Below, piece after piece: positions 50,501 to 60,372 of a stretch of 64,000 bases of DNA. Below the pieces are notes generated by a model. It was given only the letters and a program-made list of their open reading frames with translations, ran no database searches and was not told where the DNA came from. Within the stretch, counting starts at the first letter, position 1. Each line of letters begins with the position of its first letter. A program made the translations under genes and the position numbers. The DNA comes from Omphiscola glabra (lineage: Eukaryota; Mollusca; Gastropoda; Lymnaeidae), in contig OZ024806.1 of assembly GCA_964017045.1 (NCBI GenBank), forward strand, positions 22,553,088 to 22,617,087, given 5' to 3'.

Positions 50501-53500
50501 GTAATTCGTTGAAATCATTCTTTTCCGTTCAATGATTTATTTATTGGTAATTTGATTGAGCGATAATTGCAAAGTATATATATTTATGATGCAAACATGA
50601 ATTAGTATTTAAGTTATGATTATATTTTATTTTCATTGGGATTTCACTGGACGTCATATTGTAAGCTTGTATATGTGATTTGAACATTTGTTACCAGGTT
50701 TACTACGAGGGAGAATCCGTGCCTTCAGAGGACTGTAACAATTGTACATGTAGGAATGGCAATGTGGAGTGCACCAAAATATATTGTCCTACCACATGTA
50801 CATTTAATGGAGTGGTGAGTTTGAATTTTAAAATTTTCTTTGCCAGAAAACCAATTGAAATATTCAATTATTCTTATTTATTTATTTGAAAAAAATTCAT
50901 GTTCTTAAAGCCTTTCTTTTTACTCGAAAACTAGTAGCAAAACATTTCTTTGGCACAAGTGACCCTCTCACTCAATTCATCGTCTGACTTGTTCAGTGAA
51001 CAGCGAGACAAGTTGGACTGGGGAGCTCAAATGAGAGAAGCAGAATTTTGGGGAGGGTTGTTCGAAAGGGTTTAAGGGCAGGACATACGGCAATTATATT
51101 CGGAACAACCAACGGCAGGCTATCATATTTATTAAAAGCTGCAGCCTAAAAATATTGTTTTATTATATGCATATGTAAGACTAAAGTTACTTAATCCAGG
51201 ATTTTGTAGGCATCGGGAGTTTAAAAAAGTAAATATTTATACATTTTTATATAATTTAAAGATTACAATTTTCATACTAAAAGTAAAACGTAAAAATAGT
51301 CCCTTTTCTGTTAAAGGCGAGTTTAAAAGTCATGCCAATTTTAAAATAGTTCAATTTTTTTAAAATGCATTACGCAGAGTAGGTCTGTGCGGAAAATATT
51401 AGACGAAATGTATCAAAACAAAAAAATATCTACATTGCCTCTACATTTAATCCGAAGCCTTTGGATTCATCCAGTGCTAATCTAAACCTCCACACAGTCT
51501 TTCTTTCTGTATTTGTTTTAGTTTGTTTGGAAAAAAGTAAAATTGTAAACTAAGTGATATGTTGGTTAAAAAAGGACCACATGTGTTTTAATCGAAATAC
51601 AATGCTTTTTTGTTGTCTTATAACGCAACAAACACAGAACTAATCAATCAAATTATATACACATTTATATTTCTGTCCACTAACTTGTGCCATTCACGTA
51701 ATGTGTACCTTTGGGAGATTTTTACTTTTTACTCCAGGTGTATAATGAGGGTGACCAAGTCCCCGTGCATCGCTGTAAAAGATGCATCTGTAAGGGTGGA
51801 CGGATTAGCTGTATCAAGATACCGTGTCCACCATACTCATGCTCTCAGGACGGTGTGGTATGTACAGGGGTTTTCAGATTTACTAATAAGTTATTTTTTT
51901 AGTTTAAAGTTTTGGTCTAACATTTTTCTTAAAAATCGGCAGAAGAGCATTTCGACAAGGAAACTAATGGAAATTGAAATAGGCAATATAGTATACTTTA
52001 TAAAGAACAAATGAAGAATATTTATCTCTCTTTGTTATTTTTATAATTTTTTAATGTAATAAAATTGGACATTTTTAACGGATCTTGGGAGTGTCTGTCT
52101 AATTTAAACATAGTAAAAGGTGTTTCAGCCTAAGCTCCGTGTCTCTATAACGTAGGAAATTTGGTTCACGGCTGACATATATTTTCATGCCAATGAGTTG
52201 TGCTGATCGCACAATTGTTTCAGTTTGATATTAATATATTAACAAGTTCGTCTTTTTACTTCAGTACAGTTTTGTGTATTAAATCGTGTTTTTTGTGTGC
52301 AAAGCAGTAGATAAATAATTATTTTTAAACTTAAATTTTATTCACCAGGTGTACAATGATGGCGATTCGGTGCCATCTGGAGACTGTAACACATGTACTT
52401 GTAATAATGGAAGCATTGATTGTACCAAAAACGTATGTCCAGTAACATGTACAGTCAAAGGAATTGTAAGTTGTATTTAACTTTTGCAAATCGCACAACT
52501 TTCGGTTATGTTTTTTATATAAAAATTATGTCTTTTTACTTTAGTACAATGGTTTGTTTTAAATTAATGTGTCTTAAATAGTGTGTATTAAATGGTGATT
52601 TTTTATTGAATGTCAATAGGTACCTAACAAAATTTGTAAACGTTAATTTTGTTCATCAGGTGTTGTTGTAATTGTTCGTCCATCAACATCGACTAGGATC
52701 ATCTAGCCATCCGATTTGGGGGGGGGGGGGGGGGGCAAACGTTACGGTGAATTTGTAGGTGGCTTGCTAGTTCGATTGAAATTACGACATTAACAACAAT
52801 AAACAATTGTTACTCTTATTTACTCGCTCCTTATTTGTATTAGAACTGGATTTTGAATTTAGCGAATAAGTGAGCTTCAAACAAATAAAAATAGTTATCA
52901 AATGATTTAAAGAGTTTTCAAACGATTGAAATAGTACTCAGATGTTTTAAGTAATCCTCAAATGATTGAAAGAATCCTCAAATAATTAAAAGAATCCTTA
53001 AATGATTAAAAGAATCCTCAAATGATTAAAAGTATCTTCAAATGAATGAAAGAATCCTCAAATGATTGAAATAGTTCTCAAATGATTGAATTCTTAAAAT
53101 TTAAAACTTTACTGTAGAATTTTTAAAAATCTATGAAACTATCTGAACAACATTTTTGGAGCTTAAATTCGATATCATCAAAACTTTTTAAAATTGTTTT
53201 TTAAATGTCCAAGTAATTCGTTGAAATCATTCTTTTCCGTTCAATGATTTATTTATTGGTAATTTGATTGAGCGATAATTGCAAAGTATATATATTTATG
53301 ATGCAAACATGAATTAGTATTTAAGTTATGATTATATTTTATTTTCATTGGGATTTCACTGGACGTCATATTGTAAGCTTGTATATGTGATTTGAACATT
53401 TGTTACCAGGTTTACTACGAGGGAGAATCCGTGCCTTCAGAGGACTGTAACAATTGTACATGTAGGAATGGCAATGTGGAGTGCACCAAAATATATTGTC

Positions 53501-56500
53501 CTACCACATGTACATTTAATGGAGTGGTGAGTTTGAATTTTAAAATTTTCTTTGCCAGAAAACCAATTGAAATATTCAATTATTCTTATTTATTTATTTG
53601 AAAAAAATTCATGTTCTTAAAGCCTTTCTTTCTACTCGAAAACTAGTAGCAAAACATTTCTTTGGCACAAGTGACCCTCTCACTCAATTCATCGTCTGAC
53701 TTGTTCAGTGAACAGCGAGACAAGTTGGACTGGGGAGCTCAAATGAGAGAAGCAGAATTTTGGGGAGGGTTATTCGAAAGGGTTTAAGGGCAGGACATAC
53801 GGCAATTATATTCGGAACAACCAACGGCAGGCTATCATATTTATTAAAAGCTGCAGCCTAAAAATATTGTTTTATTATATGCATATGTAAGACTAAAGTT
53901 ACTTAATCCAGGATTTTGTAGGCATCGGGAGTTTAAAAAAGTAAATATTTATACATTTTTATATAATTTAAAGATTACAATTTTCATACTAAAAGTAAAA
54001 CGTAAAAATAGTCCCTTTTCTATTAAAGGCGAGTTTAAAAGTCATGCCAATTTTAAAATAGTTCAATTTTTTTAAAATGCATTACGCAGAGTAGGTCTGT
54101 GCGGAAAATATTAGACGAAATGTATCAAAACAAAAAAATATCTACATTGCCTCTACATTTAATCCGAAGCCTTTGGATTCATCCAGTGCTAATCTAAACC
54201 TCCACACAGTCTTTCTTTCTGTATTTGTTTTAGTTTGTTTGGAAAAAAGTAAAATTGTAAACTAAGTGATATGTTGGTTAAAAAAGGACCACATGTGTTT
54301 TAATCGAAATACAATGCTTTTTTGTTGTCTTATAACGCAACAAACACAGAACTAATCAATCAAATTATATACACATTTATATTTCTGTCCACTAACTTGT
54401 GTCATTCACGTAATGTGTACCTTTGGGAGATTTTTACTTTTTACTCCAGGTGTATAATGAGGGTGACCAAGTCCCCGTGCATCGCTGTAAAAGATGCATC
54501 TGTAAGGGTGGACGGATTAGCTGTATCAAGATACCGTGTCCACCATACTCATGCTCTCAGGACGGTGTGGTATGTACAGGGGTTTTCAGATTTACTAATA
54601 AGTTATTTTTTTAGTTTAAAGTTTTGGTCTAACATTTTTCTTAAAAATCGGCAGAAGAGCATTTCGACAAGGAAACTAATGGAAATTGAAATAGGCAATA
54701 TAGTATACTTTATAAAGAACAAATGAAGAATATTTATCTCTCTTTGTTATTTTTATAATTTTTTAATGTAATAAAATTGGACATTTTTAACGGATCTTGG
54801 GAGTGTCTGTCTAATTTAAACATAGTAAAAGGTGTTTCAGCCTAAGCTCAGTGTCTCTATAACGTAGGAAATTTGGTTCACGGCTAACATATATTTTCAT
54901 GCCAATGAGTTGTGCTGATCGCACAATTGTTTCAGTTTGATATTAATATATTAACAAGTTCGTCGTTTTACTTCAGTACAGTTTTGTGTATTAAATCGTG
55001 TTTTTTGTGTGCAAAGCAGTAGATAAATAATTATTTTTAAACTTAAATTTTATTCACCAGGTGTACAATGATGGCGATTCGGTGCCATCTGGAGACTGTA
55101 ACACATGTACTTGTAATAATGGAAGCATTGATTGTACCAAAAACGTATGTCCAGTAACATGTACAGTCAAAGGAATTGTAAGTTGTATTTAACTTTTGCA
55201 AATCGCACAACTTTCGGTTATGTTTTTTATATAAAAATTATGTCTTTTTACTTTAGTACAATGGTTTGTTTTAAATTAGTGTGTCTTAAATAGTGTGTAT
55301 TAAATTGTGATTTTTTATTGAATGTCAATGGGTACCTAACAAATTTTTGTAAACGTTAATTTTGTTCATCAGGTGTTGTTGTAATTGTTCGTCCATCATC
55401 ATCGACTAGGATCATCTAGCCATCCGATTTGGGGGGGGGGGGGGGGGGGGCAAACGTTACGGTGAATTTGTAGGTGGCTTGCTAGTTCGATTGAAATTAC
55501 GACATTAACAACAATAAACAATTGTTACTCTTATTTACTCGCTCCTTATTTGTATTAGAACTGGATTTTGAATTTAGCGAATAAGTGAGCTTCAAACAAA
55601 TAAAAATAGTTATCAAATGATTTAAAGAGTTTTCAAACGATTGAAATAGTACTCAGATGTTTTAAATAATCCTCAAATGATTGAAAGAATCCTCAAATAA
55701 TTAAAAGAATCCTCAAATGATTAAAAGAATCCTCAAATGATTAAAAGTATCTTCAAATGAATGAAAGAATCCTCAAATGATTGAAATAGTTCTCAAATGA
55801 TTGAATTCTTAATATTTAAAACTTTACTGTAGAATGTTTAAAAATCTATGAAACTATCTGAACAACATTTTTGGAGCTTAAATTCGATATCATCAAAACT
55901 TTTTAAAATTGTTTTTTAAATGTCCAAGTAATTCGTTGAAATCATTCTTTTCCGTTCAATGATTTTTTTATTGGTAATTTGATTGAGCGATAATTGCAAA
56001 GTATTTATATTTATGATGCAAACATGAATTAGTATTTAAGTTATGATTATATTTTATTTTCATTGGGATTTCACTGGACGTCATATTGTAAGCTTGTATA
56101 TGTGATTTGAACATTTGTTACCAGGTTTACTACGAGGGAGAATCCGTGCCTTCAGAGGACTGTAACAATTGTACATGTAGGAATGGCAATGTGGAGTGCA
56201 CCAAAATATATTGTCCTACCACATGTACATTTAATGGAGTGGTGAGTTTGAATTTTAAAATTTTCTTTGCCAGAAAACCAATTAAAATATTCAATTATTC
56301 TTATTTATTTATTTGAAAAAAATTCATGTTCTTAAAGCCTTTCTTTCTACTCGAAAACTAGTAGCAAAACATTTCTTTGGCACAAGTGACCCTCTCACTC
56401 AATTCATCGTCTGACTTGTTCAGTGAACAGCGAGACAAGTTGGACTGGGGAGCTCAAATGAGAGAAGCAGAATTTTGGGGAGGGTTGTTCGAAAGGGTTT

Positions 56501-59500
56501 AAGGGCAGGACATACGGCAATTATATTCGGAACAACCAACGGCAGGCTATCATATTTATTAAAAGCTGCAGCCTAAAAATATTGTTTTATTATATGCATA
56601 TGTAAGACTAAAGTTACTTAATCCAGGATTTTGTAGGCATCGGGAGTTTAAAAAAGTAAATATTTATACATTTTTATATAATTTAAAGATTACAATTTTC
56701 ATACTAAAAGTAAAACGTAAAAATAGTCCCTTTTCCATTAAAGGCGAGTTTAAAAGTCATGCCAATTTTAAAATAGTTCAATTTTTTTAAAATGCATTAC
56801 GCAGAGTAGGTCTGTGCGGAAAATATTAGACGAAATGTATCAAAACAAAAAAATATCTACATTGCCTCTACATTTAATCCGAAGCCTTTGGATTCATCCA
56901 GTGCTAATCTAAACCTCCACACAGTCTTTCTTTCTGTATTTGTTTTAGTTTGTTTGGAAAAAAGTAAAATTGTAAACTAAGTGATATGTTGGTTAAAAAA
57001 GGACCACATGTGTTTTAATCGAAATACAATGCTTTTTTGTTGTCTTATAACGCAACAAACACAGAACTAATCAATCAAATTATATACACATTTATATTTC
57101 TGTCCACTAACTTGTGTCATTCACGTAATGTGTACCTTTGGGAGATTTTTACTTTTTACTCCAGGTGTATAATGAGGGTGACCAAGTCCCCGTGCATCGC
57201 TGTAAAAGATGCATCTGTAAGGGTGGACGGATTAGCTGTATCAAGATACCGTGTCCACCATACTCATGCTCTCAGGACGGTGTGGTATGTACAGGGGTTT
57301 TCAGATTTACTAATAAGTTATTTTTTTAGTTTAAAGTTTTGGTCTAACATTTTTCTTAAAAATCGGCAGAAGAGCATTTCGACAAGGAAACTAATGGAAA
57401 TTGAAATAGGCAATATAGTATACTTTATAAAGAACAAATGAAGAATATTTATCTCTCTTTGTTATTTTTATAATTTTTAATGTAATAAAATTGGACATTT
57501 TTAACGGATCTTGGGAGTGTCTGTCTAATTTAAACATAGTAAAAGGTGTTTCAGCCTAAGCTCCGTGTCTCTACTATAACGTAGGAAATTTGGTTCACGG
57601 CTAACATATATTTTCATGCCAATGAGTTGTGCTGATCGCACAATTGTTTCAGTTTGATATTAATATATTAACAAGTTCGTCTTTTTACTTCAGTACAGTT
57701 TTGTGCATTAAATCGTGTTTTTTGTGTGCAAAGCAGTAGATAAATAATTATTTTTAAACTTAAATTTTATTCACCAGGTGTACAATGATGGCGATTCGGT
57801 GCCATCTGGAGACTGTAACACATGTACTTGTAATAATGGAAGCATTGATTGTACCAAAAACGTATGTCCAGTAACATGTACAGTCAAAGGAATTGTAAGT
57901 TGTATTTAACTTTTGCAAATCGCACAACTTTCGGTTATGTTTTTTATATAAAAATTATGTCTTTTTACTTTAGTACAATGGTTTGTTTTAAATTAGTGTG
58001 TCTTAAATAGTGTGTATTAAATGGTGATTTTTTATTGAATGTCAATGGGTACCTAACAAATTTTTGTAAACGTTAATTTTGTTCATCAGGTGTTGTTGTC
58101 ATTGTTCGTCCATCAACATCGACTAGGATCATCTAGCCATCCGATTTGGGGGGGGGGGGGGCAAACGTTACGGTGAATTTGTAGGTGGCTTGCTAGTTCG
58201 ATTGAAATTACGACATTAACATCAATAAACAATTGTTACTCTTATTTACTCGCTCCTTATTTGTATTAGAACTGGATTTTGAATTTAGCGAATAAGTGAG
58301 CTTCAAACAAATAAAAATAGTTATCAAATGATTTAAAGAGTTTTCAAACGATTGAAATAGTACTCAGATGTTTTAAATAATCCTCAAATGATTGAAAGAA
58401 TCCTCAAATAATTAAAAGAATCCTCAAATGATTAAAAGAATCCTCAAATGATTAAAAGTATCTTCAAATGAATGAAAGAATCCTCAAATGATTGAAATAG
58501 TTCTCAAATGATTGAATTCTTAATATTTAAAACTTTACTGTAGAATGTTTAAAAATCTATGAAACTATCTGAACAACATTTTTGGAGCTTAAATTCGATA
58601 TCATCAAAACTTTTTAAAATTGTTTTTTAAATGTCCAAGTAATTCGTTGAAATCATTCTTTTCCGTTCAATGATTTATTTATTGGTAATTTGATTGAGCG
58701 ATAATTGCAAAGGATATATTTTTATGGTGCAAACATAAATTAGTATTTAAGTTATGATTATATTTTATTTTTATTAATATTTAACTGGACGTCATATTGT
58801 AAGCTTATATATGTGATTTGAACATTTGTGTCCAGGTTTACTACGATGGAGAATCCGTTCCTTCGGAGGACTGCAACAATTGTACATGTAGGAATGGCAA
58901 TGTGGAGTGCACCAAAATATATTGTCCTACCACCTGTACATTCAATGGAGTGGTGAGTTTGATTTTAAAATTTTCTTTGCCAGGAAACCAATTGAAATAT
59001 ATTTAATTATTGTTATTTATTTATTTGAAAAAATGCAAAAAATGCATGTTATTAAAGCCTTACTTTCTACTCGAAAACTTGTAGCAAAACATTTCTTTGG
59101 CACAAGTGACACTCTCACTCAGTTCATCGTCTGACTTGTTCAGTTTACAGCGAGACAAGTTGGACGGGGGAGCTCAAATGAGAGATGCAGAATTTCGGAG
59201 AGGGTTGTTCGAAAGGGTTAAGGGCAGGACATACGGCAATTAGACTTGGAGCAACCAACGGCAGGATATCATATTTATTAAATGCTGCAGCCGTAAAAAT
59301 ATTTTTTATTATATGCATAAGTAAGACTAAAGTTACTTAATCCAGGATTTTGTAGGCATCGGGAGCTTAAAAAAGTAAATATTTATACATTTTTCTATAA
59401 TTGAAAGATTAAAATTTTCATACTAAAATGTAAAACATAAAAATAGACGCTTTTCTTTTTAAGGCGAGTTTAAAAGCCCTGACAATTATACAAATACTTT

Positions 59501-60003
59501 TAAATTTTTTGTAAAATGCATTACGCAGAGTAGGCCTATGCCGAAAATATTAGACGAAATATATCGAAACAAAAAATATCTTAATGGCTTCTACATTTAA
59601 TTCAAAGCTTTTGGATTAATCCAGTACTAATCTGAACCTCAACACGGTCTTTTTTCTTTATTTGTTTCTGTTTGTTTGAAAAAAAAGGAAATTGATAAAC
59701 TAAGCGATATGTTTATTAGAAAGGGCCACATGCGTTTTAATCAAAATCCAATGATTGTTTTTATTATAACTCAACAAACACAGAACTAATCAATCAAATT
59801 ATATACACATTTATATTTCTGTCCACTAAGTTTTGTCAATCCTGTAATGTGTACCTTTGGAAGATTTTTACTTTTTACTCCAGGTGTATAATGAGGGTGA
59901 CCAAGTCCCCGTGTATCGCTGTAAAAGATGCATCTGTAAGGGTGGACGGATTAGCTGTATCAAGATACCGTGTCCACCATACTCATGCTCTCAGGACGGT
60001 GTG
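38588..60003 (+). CDS. Secreted multi-VWC-repeat protein, 23 exons visible, 3' end outside window
   Basis: Exon 1 (38588-38671) encodes a signal peptide and the first Cys. Exon 2 is 41052-41171, exon 3 41838-41954, exon 4 42346-42462. After that come triplets: B 43614-43733, C 44225-44341, A 45284-45400; B 46323-46442, C 46934-47050, A 47990-48106; B 49030-49149, C 49641-49757, A 50698-50814; B 51738-51857, C 52349-52465, A 53410-53526; B 54450-54569, C 55061-55177, A 56125-56241; B 57165-57284, C 57778-57894, A 58836-58952; B 59884-60003. All exons are phase 0-0, joining to 894 aa without a stop. Each gives one 39-40 aa repeat of the form VYxxGxxVPxxxCxxCxCxxGxxxCxKxxCPxxC, six Cys, matching von Willebrand factor C-type chains; A and C repeats also fit the second half of a pacifastin inhibitor domain. 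It is probably extracellular, with binding or protease-inhibitor roles as inference only. The gene continues past an intronic LINE. Confidence 0.88.
38940..39565. repeat. 26-bp minisatellite in VWC-gene intron 1, about 24 copies
   Basis: The unit is cacttgacatacaccattag plus cacatg, considerably diverged. Confidence 0.92.
39660..39965. repeat. Probable dispersed repeat
   Basis: A stretch with ttattattattacaagcgta, cccagcagtatcgtctatcg and agatgtgttttgagtgcagt resembles interspersed repeats common in marine and freshwater invertebrates. Weak recognition only. Confidence 0.3.
40195..40268 (-). repeat. Dispersed repeat family R3, copy 3
   Basis: The reverse complement reads aggcgtaactagaatgtttg, then gcgtcaggggacaagatgag, followed by a C run, matching 29412-29480. 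Confidence 0.6.
40690..41035. repeat. Approx. 21-bp minisatellite before exon 2 of the VWC gene
   Basis: The unit is acgtctcttgtctcaacata plus c, diverged. It stops 15 bp before the exon-2 acceptor. Confidence 0.88.
41154..41231 (+). repeat. 33-bp repeat spanning the exon-2 splice donor, 2.3 copies
   Basis: tgtacttttaacggcgtt|gtaagtatatagaga is followed 33 bp later by tgtacttttaactgtgttct plus acctatatagaga, then tgtactttta at 41220. Copy 1 contains the functional exon-2/intron junction (exon ends 41171). In copy 2 gtaag is replaced by ctacc, so the donor is lost. Confidence 0.85.
42346..45283 (+). repeat. Module 1 (2938 bp, exons A' B C)
   Basis: Contains exons 4-6. It is longer than the others because a 59-bp intronic segment is present five times and because the exon 4-5 intron has diverged. 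The B exon starts with TTG (Leu) instead of GTG (Val). Confidence 0.9.
42641..42934. repeat. 59-bp minisatellite, 5 copies, only in module 1
   Basis: Units start at 42641, 42700, 42759, 42818 and 42877 and contain gacaagttggacgggggagc. Each later module keeps a single copy (for example near 45580). Confidence 0.93.
45284..47989 (+). repeat. Module 2 (2706 bp)
   Basis: Exons A, B, C in order; poly-G run of 13 near 47303. Confidence 0.95.
47990..50697 (+). repeat. Module 3 (2708 bp)
   Basis: Exons A, B, C; protein identical to module 2; poly-G run of 14 near 50010. Confidence 0.95.
50698..53409 (+). repeat. Module 4 (2712 bp)
   Basis: Exons A, B, C; protein identical to module 2; poly-G run of 18 near 52718. 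Confidence 0.95.
53410..56124 (+). repeat. Module 5 (2715 bp)
   Basis: Exons A, B, C; protein identical to module 2; poly-G run of 20 near 55431. Confidence 0.95.
56125..58835 (+). repeat. Module 6 (2711 bp)
   Basis: Exons A, B, C; protein identical to module 2; poly-G run of 14 near 58148. Divergence from the other modules rises from about 58700 onward. Confidence 0.95.
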
Positions 60004-60372
60004 GTATGTAGAGAGGTTTTCAAATTTAATAATAAGTTATTCTTTAGTTCCAGTTTTTGGTCTAACATTTTTGTTAAATATCGATGCAAGGGCATTTCGA
60101 CCAGGAAACTAATGGAAATTTAAATAGGCAATATAGTATACTTTATAAAGAACAAAGGAAGAATGTTTATCTCTCTTTGTTATTTTGATAGTATTTTAAT
60201 GTAATAAAATTGGACATTTTAACAGATCGTTGGAGTGTCTGTCCATTTAGACATAGTAAACTGTGTTTCATCCTAAACTCTTCTCTCCACGTCGTAAGAA
60301 ATTTGGTTCACGGCTGATATATATTTTCATGCCAATGAGTTGTGCTGATCGCACGATTATTTCAGTTTGACA
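58836..60372 (+). repeat. Module 7, diverged and interrupted
   Basis: The A exon has Glu to Asp (VYYDGES) and the B exon His to Tyr before the first Cys. Introns are clearly more diverged than between modules 2-6. The module breaks in the B-C intron, 369 bp after exon B, where LINE sequence begins. Confidence 0.9.

Larger units (their letters stand above)
41390..60372 (+). repeat. Tandem array of approx. 2.71-kb exon-triplet modules
   Basis: Direct large-scale repeats carrying A, B and C exons with their introns. A-exon starts are 45284, 47990, 50698, 53410, 56125, 58836 (spacings 2706, 2708, 2712, 2715, 2711). B- and C-exon starts show the same spacings. Central modules differ by scattered single bases and by the length of one poly-G run. 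The left edge (exon 3 at 41838 with its upstream intron) is an older, diverged copy. The right edge is cut by a LINE. Confidence 0.97.

Noticed and set aside
46195..57441. A 134-codon frame conserved five times, and a 63-codon frame at each B exon
   Set aside because: Their conservation is simply that of the duplicated DNA. They start in the intron and overlap exon B; the 63-codon frame is exon B's own frame extended into introns, and the 134-codon one is out of frame.
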